64,000 nt of DNA. Origin: Cryptomeria japonica (lineage: Eukaryota; Streptophyta; Pinopsida; Cupressales; Cupressaceae). The stretch lies in contig NC_081413.1 of assembly GCF_030272615.1 (NCBI RefSeq), positions 102,260,239 through 102,324,238 of the forward strand. Reading direction: 5' to 3'. Position 1 is the stretch's first letter, and every line of letters starts with the position of its first letter. Shown piece after piece: positions 10,391-22,500 of this stretch. The translations under genes were made by a program, and so were the position numbers. The notes under the pieces were generated by a model. It saw only the letters and a list, made by a program, of their open reading frames with translations, ran no database searches and was not told the DNA's origin.

Positions 10391-13300
10391 TATCATGATG
10401 AAGTATTGTGTGATATTATGCCTATGGAGATTTGTCACATTTTGTTGGGTAAACCTTGGTAGTTTGATAGACAAGCAATGCATGATGGGAGAAAGAATAA
10501 ATGTACTATTGTGGCCAATGGGATGAAGCAAACCTTGTTGCCCTTGGAGGAGCCTTTGAAGAGTGAAGTATGTACGAATGCTAGAATCTATTTGGTGGAT
10601 GGAAGGAAATTCTTGGATGGAATGAGACATGAGAATGTGTGTTTTTTCTTAGTTCCTAAGAAGACTGAGAATACGGAGCATGAAGAAGAACAACCAGAAG
10701 AGATTAAGCAGTTATTGTCAGAGTATGAAGACATCATTTCAGATAATGTTCCTGATGGATTACCACTTGTGAGAAGTATCAGTCATTGCATGGACCTGAT
10801 TCTCGGAGCTAGTTTACCTAATAAAACTGCACACCAGATGACACCGGCAGAGAATGAAGAGTTGAATAGACAAGTCCAAGAATTGTTAAAGAAATGTTTG
10901 ATCAGAGAATTTCTGAGTCCTTGTACAGTACCAACAGTATTAACACCTAATAAGAATGGAGAATGGAGGATGTGTACTGATTCCAGAGCAATAAACAAGA
11001 TCATAGTGAAATATCGGTTTCCTTTGCCTAGGATGGATGACAAAATGGACCGTTTGAGTGGAGCCAAATACTTCACAAAGATAGACTTGAAGAGTGGATA
11101 TCATCATATCAGGATTAGAGAAGGACATGAGCGGAAGACGACGTTCAAGACAAATGAAGGACTATATGAATGGTTGGTGATGCCTTTTGGGTTAACTAAT
11201 GCACTGAGTACTTTCATGAGGTTGATGAATGAGGTATTGAATAAATTCTTGGGTAAGTTTGTTATTGTATATTTGGATGACATTCTGATTTTCAGTAAGA
11301 CAAAAGAAAAGCATTTGTTGCATTTAAGAAAAGTTTTGCAGAGGTTGAGAGAAGAAAAGTTGTTGATAAATCTTAAGAAGTGCACTTTCATGAAGGAAGA
11401 GTTAGTCTATTTGGGATTTGTGATATCTGAGGATGGTTTGAAGATGGACCCTGAGAAAGTAAAAGCAATTGTTGAATGGCCTACACCGAAAAGCATTGGA
11501 GAGGTAAGATCATTTCATGGATTGGCTAGTTTCTATTGGAAGTTCATCAGAAATTTTAGTTCAGTTTGTAACCCTATGACTGAGACAATGAGGGGAGATA
11601 GGAAGGAGTTCGAGTGGACCACCGGAGCAAACAAAAGTTTTGAACTGTTAAAGCAGAAAGTGACTGAGCAACTTGTGTTAGCTTTATCGAATTTCAACAA
11701 AGTATTTCAAGTAGATTGTGATGCAAGTGGAACTGCAATTTCAGCCGTATTGAGTTAGAAAGGGAGAGTAGTAGCTTATTTCAGTAAGAAGTTGAATGAT
11801 GCCCGGAGGAGATATTCAGTGTACGATCAAGAATTTTATGCCATAGTTCAAGCCTTGAAGAAGTGGAGACATTACCTATTGCCTAAGGAGTTTGTGTTGT
11901 ATACCGAGCATCAAGCTTTATAGTATTTGAACAGTCAGAGTAAGTTGAATCAGAGACATATGAGATGGGTAGAATTTTTGCAGAGTTACACCTTTGTGTT
12001 GAAGCATAGAAGTGGAAAATCTAACAAAGTTGTTGATGCATTGAGTAGAAGAAGGAATTTATTGACAAAGATGAGAGTGACAGTATTAGGATTTGAGGGG
12101 TTGAAGACCTTGTATGATGATGACTCGGATTTTGCATAACCTTGGAGAACCTATAGAGAACCGGTTACGGTAGACAGAAGTAAGTGGTTGGATTACTTCA
12201 TTCAAGATGGGATGTTATTTAGAGGAGTTCAGTTGTGCATACCTAAGAGTTCTATGAGGGAGAATCTGATAAAGGAGAAGCATAGTGGAGGATTAGTCGG
12301 ACACTTTGGTGTTGATAAAATAGTAGCATTGGTGAGTGAGCATTACTTTTGGCCCCAGATTCATAAGGATGTGAGGAAATATGTGCAAAGTTGTAGAGTT
12401 TGTCAAGTTGCAAAAGGTAGGAGTCGGAATGTGGGATTGTATAAGCCTTTGACAGTACTGGAGAGACTTTGGGAGGATATAAGCATGGATTTCATACTTG
12501 GATTGCCTAAAACGCAGAGAGGGAATGATTCTATATTTGTGGTAGTAGATACATTCTCGAAGATGGCTCATTTCATACCTTGTAAGAAGACATGAGATGC
12601 AGTGCATATAGCTGACCTGTTTTTCAAGGAAGTGATGAGATTGCATGGATTACCTAAGAACATAGTTTCAGACAGAGATACCAAGTTTATTGGTTATTTT
12701 TTTAGAACATTTTGGAAAAATATGAAGATAGATTTGAAGTTCAATTCTACTTTTCACCCACGGACTGATGGACAGACAGAAGTAGTTTATCGTAGCTTGG
12801 GAAATTTGTTAAGATGCTTAGTTGGAGACAAAAGTGGAAGTTGGGATTTGATTCTTGCACAAGCAAAGTTTGCCTACAATTATTCAGTAAACAAGAGTAC
12901 CAGAAGGACACCTTTTGAGATTGTTACCAGAGCACACCCTAGAGGTATATCAGAATTAAGAGATATCAGTAGTGAAGACTGGAGAAGTTCAGAAGCAGAA
13001 GAATTTGCAGATCACATAAAGGACTTACATATTCAAGTTAAGCAACATTTGGAGGACATGAACAAAAAATATAAGGAGAAAGTAGATGAGAAGAGGAGAC
13101 ATAAGGAATTTGAAGTTGGAGATGAAGTGATGGTGTATCTAAGAAAAGAAATATTCCCGGTTGGAACTTATAACAAGTTGCAGATGAGAAAGTTTGGACC
13201 TTGCAAGATTTTGAGAAAGTTCAGTTCTGGAAATGCATATGAAGTGGAGTTACTAGATAGTCTCAGTATTTCACCTATATTTAACATTGCAGATCTACAT

Positions 13301-13492
13301 CAGTATCATGAACCAGAATTTAGTGAGGACAGTGTTGCAAACTTGGAGAAACAGTTGCCCCAGAAGGAACCGGATCAAATTGAAGAAATTTTGGACAATA
13401 GGATTGGGCGTAGTACCCGGAGCAGTCAGTATAAGGAGTTTCTAGTAAAGTGGAAGGACAGACCAGTTGAAGATTCATCTTGGATTTCATAG
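10391..13492 (+). pseudogene. Ty3/gypsy chromovirus pol relic: PR tail, RT, RNase H, integrase, chromodomain
   Basis: A single reading frame covers the end of protease (LLGKPW), RT (KIDLKSGYHHIRI; catalytic YLDDILIFS near 11270), RNase H (VDCDASG) and integrase with an HHCC finger (HSGG...H, then CRVCQ). The integrase core has MDFILGLP, SDRDTKF and GQTEVVYRSL. A C-terminal chromodomain (EEILDNRIGR to VKWKDRPVEDSSW) is cut by a TAG at 13490. Other stops are TAG 10460, TAG 11756, TAG 11921, TAA 12137 and TGA 12593. I see no frameshift over 3.1 kb. The 5' part of the gene is missing at the inserted LTR. The chromodomain places it among chromoviruses, whose integrases target heterochromatin. Confidence 0.95.
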
Positions 13493-13568
13493 GTAGAGGT
13501 AGACCGCCTTGGTTTTCCTCTGACCCCAGCAAAGTGAGAGACTCACCTTTTCAACAACCTCGGATGTT

Positions 13569-14348
13569 TGATGCAGGAGCATCCCCGGTTTTTGGCAATC
13601 TTGCATCAACCAAAAATATTTCCTTTTTGTTTTGCTTTCTGTTTTACAGTTTTAGCATTTCATTATGCATTTTCTAGCATTGGCTCACCGAATCTTGAGG
13701 AGTTGGATTTTTCTTGAGGACTTGATCATCTACCTTATTCCTAAACCGCGGAGCATTTGGGTCATTTTTCGGCAAGTTATCGCTACCGGTTGCCGAGACA
13801 GTTTTCTGGTACCGATTGCCTGGACCTATTTGCATTAGCAATCTATCGGATCCCTTTCGTAGCTTGCGGAGCCCTGAGCGTTGATTTTGATGTTCCTTGG
13901 CGTGTGTCTGACCTTCCCTTTGATCTACACTTCATCCTTTGGATTTTTTGGAGGAATTTCTTTAGCGAAGGTCGACCCTATTGTTTTTGCACGTTAGGTC
14001 TTGTTCTTCGGCATTTGATCCCTTTTTGGGCCGATCGGATCCCCTTGGATCGTATAAATCATTGTAATTGAGCATTAGAATGTAGATCAGAGAAAATATA
14101 GAACATAGAAGCTAGATCTTAAGATTTGAGGTCCTAGTTGTGACCTGTTCTGTAATTGAGCATGTTTTAGCAGGCCAGTGAGCTGGTTTCTGTAACCTGG
14201 ATGTTATCGGTTGATTGTAATCAATTTTCATTATATAATTCATTATGTTATGCATTGTCTCCATCGTATCCTTGTGTTTTCATTGTGTTTACTCTTGCTG
14301 ACCGGGCTGGATTGATCTCTTTGAGGTCCGTCCTAATTAGTGATTGCA
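13569..14348 (+). repeat. Probable 3' LTR of the gypsy chromovirus
   Basis: It starts TGATGCAGGAGCATCCCCGG, matching the LTR ends at 47203 and 63215 read on the minus strand. Near the end, GTGTTTACTCTTGCTG resembles a block close to the end of those LTRs. The right end (about 14348, ...GATTGCA) is a best guess. Confidence 0.6.
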
Positions 14349-15330
14349 CGAAGACTCCTAAATGTTATAGGAATTAATTCACCCAAACTATAAGGTTCAA
14401 TTGCTTGAATATGGCTTCAAAGATTGTATTCTTCATACTATTTTCATCAACCACATCTATCAATGAAACAAGTATTTTGTTTCAACATTTGGCATTGGTA
14501 CAATTGTACTTGCATTGAAACAAGTAACTTTAAGGTTTTTTTGTCACTTCTAACTCTTGAATCCGTTATTGCTATATGTGCAAGCAATTTTTTATACACA
14601 TAGTTCTCAATGCTTTTTTGTTCTTGTATTTGTCACAACATTTATTTGTTTTGGATGATTGTTTCTCATTTGAAAAAGGTGCATTTGGAAAGGGAGACTT
14701 ACCTATTTGTCCTTATTTTTGACTTGATGATTGTTATCAGTAGTGATAATATTTTCCAAATATATTGACCTTGGCTAGCTTTAGTTTGGACTAAATGAAT
14801 GGTCACATAATGCAATCATTGATGAAAAATCCAATTGGGAACTATTCAACCATGCAACCACACCCAAAAAAAAACACTCAATAGATTCATGTTGTTGAAT
14901 GAAATGACAAAAAATAGATGCAACAATGATATTATTGAATCATGGTATGGATTCTAATCACAATCTTGTGGCAAGGGATTACAACATGATGCCTTAGCCT
15001 TTAATCACAAGCACAATAAATGTGCGGATTACAATCTTTGCGCTGATATACAATACAATGCTCTTTAGAAAATAATACATATTAAGATACAAGTAATCTA
15101 TTACCATTCACTCAATTGCTCTCTAATGTAGGATGAATTATGTTTATATAGCGAGGGTAAGCAAATAAGAAATTACAAGCTGGCCAAAAAGTGTGGTAAA
15201 ATTCACAATGCATAATGAAACCTATAGCAAGACCCACCCATAAATAGAGTATGATGTAAGCATTGTAATTCAATGTGATTCTAATCATGAACTTTCCAAA
15301 GACCAATAAGATTGGATGTATCTTCCAATG
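14349..15330. other. Unassigned AT-rich sequence
   Basis: About 1 kb left of the gag-only element. No long ORF, RNA gene or repeat boundary was recognised. It continues on the other side at 27782 because the element at 15331-27776 was inserted here. Confidence 0.5.
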
Positions 15331-15510
15331 TGTTGTCCTCGATTTTAGCACGGCTAAAATCGAGAGGCAACCCTACGAAACTGGTCCATTTCGTACCTTA
15401 TGGTCTCCGGGAGAGCTTAATCGATTTGGTCGGTTAGTTCATTTCGTTCATTGCTTTTCATTTTGATTGTTTTCCTTGTTTCTTAAGATTGCAGTTTTTC
15501 CCTGCAGTAC

Positions 15511-16345
15511 GGACTTTAAAGTCCAAACTGCAGGATTCTCTTGGCCAAATAAATTTCGGACTTTAAAGTCCGGTGTCTATTTGCAGGCTTTTGTGTCTGC
15601 AATGAGGACTTTAAAGTCCGAACTGTAGGAGGTTTTTGCCTGCAGTTCGGACTTTAAAGTCTGAACTACATGTGGTCTCAGACTGCAGTTCAGGTTTTAA
15701 AGTCCGAACTGCAGTTTGTTTTAGCCTGCAGTTCGGGTTTTAAAGTCCGAACTGTAGTTTGTTTTAGCCTACAGTTCGGACTTTAAAACCCGAACTGCAT
15801 GTAGTTTGACCTCACTTGCATGTCGGACTTAAAAGTCCGATGTGCAATATTTTGGTTTTTTCCCTGCAGATCGGACTTTAAAGTCCGACCTGCAGGCAAT
15901 TCTTTTCCTGCAGAGTGGACTTCAAAGTCCGAACTGCAGGAACTTTTCCATTGCACATCGGACTTTAAAGTCCGATGTGTAGTTTAGCAAGAAGGAAGTT
16001 GCATGTCGGACTTTAAAGTTTGACTTGCAAGGAGTCTTTTCCTGCATGATTATTTTTGTTTCAATTAGCCAAGATCCATGTGCAAGTCGGGGAATTTTTC
16101 CCGACCTACAGGTCTATGTGCAGGTCGGGGAATTTTTCCCGACCTGCAAGTTAAGGTTTGCCCTTCTCGCATATCGGACTTTAAAGTCCAATACGCAATC
16201 TTTGACTAATTTTCTTTGCACATCGGACTTTAAAGTCCGATGTGCGAATTTTGAGTTTCCTTCCCAGGTTGTAGATCGGATTTTAAAGTCTGACATGCAG
16301 TTTCTTGTCAAGTTTTTCCCTTGCAGATCGGACTTTAAAGTCCGA
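15511..16345 (+). repeat. Array of 18 palindromes in the LTR U3 (core TCGGACTTTAAAGTCCGA)
   Basis: Core centres begin at 15511, 15558, 15606, 15649, 15692, 15735, 15778, 15825, 15873, 15917, 15960, 16008, about 16087, about 16130, 16176, 16224, 16278 and 16330. Spacing is remarkably even, mostly 43-50 bp. Sixteen have a TTTAAA centre (or a one-base variant); two replace it with GGGGAATTTTTCCC while keeping the outer dyad. Outer arms differ between units but stay self-complementary: CTGCAGTT with AACTGCAG, GCACAT with ATGTGC, TGCATG or TGCAAG with CTTGCA, GCAGGT with ACCTGC. The array ends about 430 bp before the TATA box, so it is a candidate enhancer region. Confidence 0.93.
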
Positions 16346-16772
16346 CCTGCAAGTTTTTCCCATTTTGTCTCCTAAGTCATTTCTGACTCCTTTTTCTTGT
16401 TCTGATTGATGAAATTTGGTCGTCCGATGGTGATCATTTTTAAAACATTAATGATCCATGTTGAAATCCAAGCCCTCTCCCAGCAAATCAACAAAGAAAA
16501 GAAGATGCGTTGATGAGATTGTTGATATGGTGCTAGACAAAGCTAAGATGCAAGTTGCTTTAGCTCGGTTTGAAGAATTTCAAAAATCCAATGAGGAGGA
16601 GAAAGATGAATAAAGTGTCCTCTTTTTGACACTTTCTTTTCATGTAGTTGCATTGTTAGATGCTACAAGTTTTCTCGCAGCTGCATATTTTCTTTGTGCT
16701 GAAGTTGTAGTCAAGTGGGACTGTGTAGTTGAATTAGTCAACTGTGCCCACATTTTTCTCAACTTATTTTCC

Positions 16773-16780
16773 TATATAAG
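16773..16780 (+). promoter_or_regulatory. TATA box of the 5' LTR
   Basis: TATATAAG followed by GAGGACCCTC, in a context repeated in the 3' LTR (TATATAA at 26934). No other strong TATA lies between the array and the LTR end, so this is the likely promoter and divides U3 from R. Confidence 0.7.
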
Positions 16781-17619
16781 GAGGACCCTCATTTGTAAAT
16801 AAGGATCTTTTTGGCAATGCAACAAAATTCTGTCAGTTTGTATGTGCACTCTAAGACTTTGAGTTTAGATGTAAATCAGATTGTTTTCAATAAAAGAGAC
16901 AAGTTGTGTTGAGACTTTGTGCCAATTCAAGTTGTTATGTGATGACATTTTCTAGAGTTGATTGTGAGTTTTGTTCTATTGTGAAAGAGGGATTTAAATT
17001 CAATCTTGCGGATTTTGATTTACTAATTGTATTTAGAGTTATATGTTTGGTTTTCAGATTTGGTCTTGAAGACTTTGAGCTGCTTATCATATCTGAAACT
17101 AGTGTGGAAAGCTAAAGTGTGAAGATAGCTTGTAGACTTTATGCTGCTTTTATTTTTAAGACTTGTGCATGTGAGTTGAAGTGCATCATGTAGTTAGACT
17201 TTGAGCTGCTACATATTGTGCTTAGTTAGTAGAAAATCATCTAAAAAGGTTGATAGGAGAATAGATAGTTGAAGACTTTGAGCTTTCTTTCTATTTTCCC
17301 GTCCCGAGGAAGTGACGGAGGTCTTTGTGCCTTCATGGAAACTTTGCTTCCCTTTATGTTCCAAAAATCCTACAAAGAAGTCTCATTTCTGTATTTGCTG
17401 TTATTTATTCCCAATTGCTATTACTTTTCTAAGAAGAGAAAAGAGTATAGTTTTTCTTGAAAGAAGAAGAAAGACTGTTGTCCCACCCATATTAGATTAG
17501 TTTAGTTTGTAGATAGGGGGAGCCTTCCCTTAATTAGGAGAGTTTTACTCACACACTATGGTTGAAGCCACAATTTTGTATATTTCTCCAAGCATACAAA
17601 ATTTTCAACCAACAGTTTT

Positions 17620-17637
17620 TGGTGACTCTGTTGGGGA
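17620..17637 (+). promoter_or_regulatory. Primer binding site
   Basis: TGGTGACTCTGTTGGGGA lies five bases after the LTR. It resembles the TGGCGACTC...GGGGA primer sites of Tat/Ogre-type gypsy elements. I do not assign the tRNA with certainty. Confidence 0.65.
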
Positions 17638-17649
17638 TACGATACGCAT

Positions 17650-17670
17650 CCAAAAGCCTCATGCTTTTGG
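17650..17670 (+). other. Leader hairpin between primer site and gag
   Basis: CCAAAAGC and GCTTTTGG form a perfect 8-bp stem with loop CTCAT. It sits in the untranslated leader, where packaging or dimerisation signals are found in other LTR elements; that role here is only a suggestion. Confidence 0.5.
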
Positions 17671-17746
17671 TTGAAGTATACCGGTATCCTATTCATTGTA
17701 ATTCATTTCCTTATAATTTATCAAACTTTCACCAAGGATATGTAAA

Positions 17747-18846
17747 ATGGCAGCTCAAGGTCCTTGGGGGAATGCTTTTGGTCCGTTGAACCTGACTCTA
17801 CCCTTACATGTTCTTCCTAATGGTTCACGGAAGAACTTTCCCAAGTTTTTGGGTGATGGTGCTCAACATCCTGATGAACACATTGCTGCATTTTATATTG
17901 CGTGTGGTGTTTTAGGAGTTGAGCATGAAGATGTATCTGTAAGGTTATTTATTGAAACCTTAGAAGGTGTAGCTGCTAATTGGTTTTACCATTTGCCACA
18001 TAATTCTATCACAGATTGGGCTAGCCTCAAAACAAGGTTTGAGGCAAGGTTCAAACCTACAGAAGATGAGCATGCGCTATTGGCACAATTGACTCAAATG
18101 AAGAAAGAACCACAAGAGTCCATGCGGGAATTTGTTGCTAAATTCAACAAGCTAAATAACCGCATAACGGTTGCTTCTCAGCCTACCACTGCAAATTTGA
18201 AGTGCTTCTTCATGGATGCTCAGTCACTTGAGATGAGTTTCTTGTTGAGAAGAGCAGTTCCAAGAGACCTTGCAGTTGCACAAACCTTAGCAGTTGAGGT
18301 TGAAGATGATCTTATCCTTGCGGGTAAGATAAAGATAGAGTCAAATGGGTCCAAAGAAAACTCTTCTTTGGGATCATGGTCTACCAAGAGAGCAAATACC
18401 ATGGTGCAAAGGTTGGCTAATGAGTTGCTTGCCCTCAAAAAGCAAATAGCTCAAGGTTTATTTTCTTCCTCTTATGAAGACATTCCTAGGAGGCCATATC
18501 CAAATAGTGCTCCTAGTTATGTAGCTAGAAATCAAGACAAGCTTCCTTCGCCACTAGAAGGGCTTGCACTTGAGCCACCATCAACAAATGCAGCAGTGGA
18601 GAACTCTGAATCCAAACAAAGTGATCTTGCAGGTCTATTCCAAGAGGAGGAAGCAGACATAGCTGGCGACTCTCAAATCTAGTTTATGCAGTTCCAGAAA
18701 GCTATTGAACAAAAAGAAACGACCATGCCAAGTACCATGGAGGAGGACAATCACATCATGAGATGTGAAAAGGTGAACATGCATGAAGATCCCAGTCAAG
18801 TTGAAATGAATGCATTCATGTTCCAAGGTCATGAACTTGGACATAT
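17747..18846 (+). pseudogene. Gag-like ORF, 5' part (Retrotrans_gag), interrupted by the nested copia
   Basis: ATG 17747 follows the leader. Residues about 50-160 have the Ty3/gypsy capsid pattern (DEHIAAFYIACGVLG, ANWFYHLP, WASLKTRFEARF, ESMREFVAKFNKLNNRI). No CCHC knuckle is present. One stop (TAG at 18680, in a position where Gln is likely) breaks the frame, which otherwise runs on to the copia insertion at 18847. Removing the copia and one CATAT copy joins it in frame to 24714-25308, giving a protein of about 565 residues. The product would form the particle of this non-autonomous element. Confidence 0.85.
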
Positions 18847-19293
18847 TGTAGGATTTTGCCAAGATCAAGGGCACAATGAAAAGCATAAAAGAGAGACAAT
18901 AGAATGACAAGAACAAACTGTATTCTCATCAATATGCAAATGATCAACTAGATTAACCAATACAATGAATATAGGCCTATTTATATAGGCAAGGCCATAT
19001 GGATGTACGAGCACACAATTATAACATGTGGCTCAATGAGAAACAAGGGTAGGTAAGAAATACTAGGGGTAGGTAGGAGAAATAATATAATATTCCACAA
19101 GAGGTGGATGACCCACGGAATGTGGAGTGTAACAGCAAAATAAGACCACAAAGGGGGAATTTCTCCTACAAGCTCTATCCCTATGTGCACACTTCCCTAA
19201 GTGTCTCAAATCCAAACTACGAAGAGATGCATTATCCTAAGTTAACTTAAGTAAAGCGTAATAATCCAAAATGAATATTTATTTACACCAACA
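18847..19293 (-). repeat. 3' LTR of the nested copia (447 bp)
   Basis: Direct repeat of 24259-24708 with about nine substitutions and a few short indels. Contains a minus-strand TATATAAATAGG box near 18970. Confidence 0.93.
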
Positions 19294-19306
19294 CCCCCCC
19301 TTAAGT
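19294..19306 (-). promoter_or_regulatory. Polypurine tract of the nested copia
   Basis: On the minus strand, CACTTAAGGGGGGG precedes the LTR start TGTTGGTG. Confidence 0.8.
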
Positions 19307-19560
19307 GCAACTTAGGGGAATGAAGACTCAAGTCAACAATGCAAGATGGGTCCTGGCTACTAGGCCATGATAGGCAAATGCAAGTAAAACCATGCAATGC
19401 AATCTCTCACAAATGGAGAAAGGGAGAAAACCTAGTGGGAAAAAACTCCCCCCCAAAAGAGAGATGAATGAACAAAAGACTCTCAAAGAAGAAGAACAAA
19501 ACCTCAAAGAGGAAAAAGTCCCCCCCATAAGAGAGGAAGGAGAAGTCAGCTGACCCCCCC

Positions 19561-22500
19561 TAATGACACATCCCGCACCCCCAAGAGAGCTCGCAACTGC
19601 TACAACTTACTTTCAGTGAAAGGTTTGGTGAATATGTCAGCAACCTGCTCCGTTGTAGGACCATACTGCAAATCAATGACCTGCTCCTGAATGAGCTCTC
19701 GGATATAGTGCATATGAATCTCGATGTGTTTGGTCCACTGGTGTTGGACCAGGTTCTTCGAGATTGCAATAGCACTCTGATTGTCGCAATGTAGAACTGT
19801 CAGTCATGGAGTGGTGAATCCAAACTCTGTGAGAATCTGCTGGAGCCAAATGGTCTCAGTCGCTACGTTAACAGCGCCTCAATACTCAGCCTCAGACGAA
19901 GAGAGAGCAATAGCATGTTGCTTCTTGCTCTACCAACAAATGGGGCCCGAACCAAGGTGAAAACTATAACCAGAAGTAGACTTACGATCATCAAGATCGT
20001 CAGCCCAATCGGAGTCTATGTAACCAACCAAGCGAAGTCGTGTGTCTGCTGCATGGTGAATCCCATAGTGATGTGTACCCTAGATGTAATGAAGGATGCA
20101 TTTGGCGGCTTTCCAATGAAGCTCATGTGGTTCCTCCATGAAGCGAGAAACCATGCCAACTGCAAATGAAATATCAGGGCGTGTATGGGTCAAGTAGATG
20201 AGACTGCCCACAAGCTGACAATACAAAGTGGCATCAACTGGTGGAGAATAACACTGAGCCTCAAGCTTGACTCCTGAAAGAAAGGGAGTCGGAGCAGGCT
20301 TACAATCAGCCATATGGAAGCGTGCAAGTAGATCAAGAGCATACTTGGGCTGTGATAGTGTAATCCCGAAAGGTGACTATGAAATCTCTATCCCGAGAAA
20401 GTAGTGCAAAAGACCCAAGTCAGTCATAGCAAATCTATCATGCAAAGCATATTTGACCCTGCTAATGATGGATGAAGTACTCCCTGTGATGATCAAGTCA
20501 TCAACATAGAACACAAGTATCAAGTGAGAGTCATCCTGTCACAAAATGTAGACATTCTGATCGGAATGACACCTGGTGAACCCGACAGAGAGAAGAAAGG
20601 AATCCATCTTGGCGTACCAAGCCCTGGGGGCCTTCTTAAGGCCATAGAGAGATTTCCTTAGTCTGCAAACCAAGGAAGTATCCTGGATGAAACCCTATGG
20701 CTGCTCCATATAAATCTCCTCATCAAGATCACCATGAAGAAAAGCACTCTTCACATCCATCTGATGTACAGCCCAACCATGAGCTGCAGCAATAGCAAGT
20801 GTCAAACGAATGGAGTTCATCTTGGCTACGGGTGCAAAGGTCTCAGTATAGTCAACACTTGCAACCTGAGAGAAACCTTTCGCAACAAGTCGAGCCTTAT
20901 ACTTATCCACACTACCATCCGCTGCAAACTTCGTCCGATAGATCCACTTACATCAAACCATCTTTCTCCCCTTAGGGAGATGGACTAGATCTCATGTGTT
21001 GTTCCTCATCAAGGAACTATACTCTTCCTCCATAGCTTGGTCCCACTCAGGAACCCCTGATGCTTCCCTAAATGTCTGTGGATCGGAAGCGGTAGCAATG
21101 AATGCATGTGGTAGATCCTGATGTTGTGATCGAGTTCTCCGTGTATCTGAAGGATCCCCAACAAGAGAACCCGCGGACTCAAGTGTCTGTCGAGCCCAAC
21201 GAGGTCTAGGTGGAGGTGGAGAATGAGGCTCTTCAACTGCAAGTGGACCCTGCGGAGGTGTAACCCTGCGAGTCGGAGTTGTAGGAGTCTCATCATCTGA
21301 ATCACTAACATCACTATCCACAATGGAGGAAGGTGGAGGAGGTAGAGAGGCTAAGCTAGGAGAGCTTTCCTCAAAGTGAACACTCCTCTCAATGAACACC
21401 TCATGTGTCTTAGGATCCATCAATCTATATGCCTTAACACCCTCAGGATATCCAACAAATATGCAAGGCCGACTCTGAGGTTCCAATGCCTTGCATTTCT
21501 GCGGAGGTATGCGAGCCCATGCTGGACACCCAAAGACTCTGAAATGTCTCACAATCGGTTTCCTACCAGCCCAAGCCTCAAAAGGAGTAATACCTTGCAA
21601 AGCTTTGTGAGGAACCCGATTCTAGATGTGTGTGGCACAACTGATAGCCTCTGCCCAAAAGGTGGGATCAAGAGAACGTGCATGTAGCATACAGCTAGCC
21701 ATTTCTTTGAGAGTTCTATTCTTGCATTCTGCAACCCCGTTCTGCTATGGAGTGTATGCGACAGAATGTTGAAGATCAATCCCCTCAAGTGTACAAAAAT
21801 CCTCAAGTCTTTTCTTCACATATTCCCTTCCATTATCTATGCGAAGAATCTTGACCACTTTCCCTGATTGCTTCTCCACACGAGTCTTGAAGTCCTGAAA
21901 TCTGTCAAATACTTCACTCTTATGAATGAGAAAGTAGACCCAAGTGAAGCGGGAGTAGTCATCAATGAAGGTGAGGACATAGCGGGCCTTACTAAATGAA
22001 GGTGTTGGAAATGGACCTGCTGCATCGCTGTGAACAAGTTGAAGAACTTCCAAAGCTCTCCAAGCTTTCCCCTTATCAAACTTCTCCTCGAGATGCTTGC
22101 CCATGGAACAACCTGAACATACACCCTCTGAAAAACTGATTCGAGGTAGACCTGTGACCATGTCTTTAGTGCTGAGCTGCTGAAGATAGCGGTAGTTGAG
22201 GTGACCAAACCGCTCATGCCATAGCTTACTTTCTGAATTTGAATGAGTAAGCAAGGCCCTAGAAGGTGAACTTGGCACAAAATGGGAGAATGAATAAAGC
22301 CTTGAGTTGTCATTGATTTGTCCCACTACTACCAAGGCATCATCATCAAGTTCCTTTACCACAACTGAATCCGGTGTAAACTCAACCTTTTTCCCATTCC
22401 CATAGTGAGTGATTTGGTAGATAGAGAGAAGGTTAGTAGACAAGTTAGGAACATAGAGAACATTCTCAAATGTTCCATCATCCATGTCAACTGAACCTTT

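Larger units (their letters stand above)
15331..17614 (+). repeat. 5' LTR (2284 bp) of the gag-only element
   Basis: TG...CA ends. It holds the palindrome array (15511-16345), a short U3 ORF remnant (about 16440-16613), a TATA box (16773-16780) and a pyrimidine-rich stretch, then ends at ATTTTCAACCAACA. The 3' copy matches over its length with scattered, mostly transition, differences. Confidence 0.92.

Noticed and set aside
15511-16345. CRISPR-like array
   Set aside because: Repeats are imperfect palindromes with covarying arms inside a plant LTR. Spacers are themselves related, and there are no cas genes.
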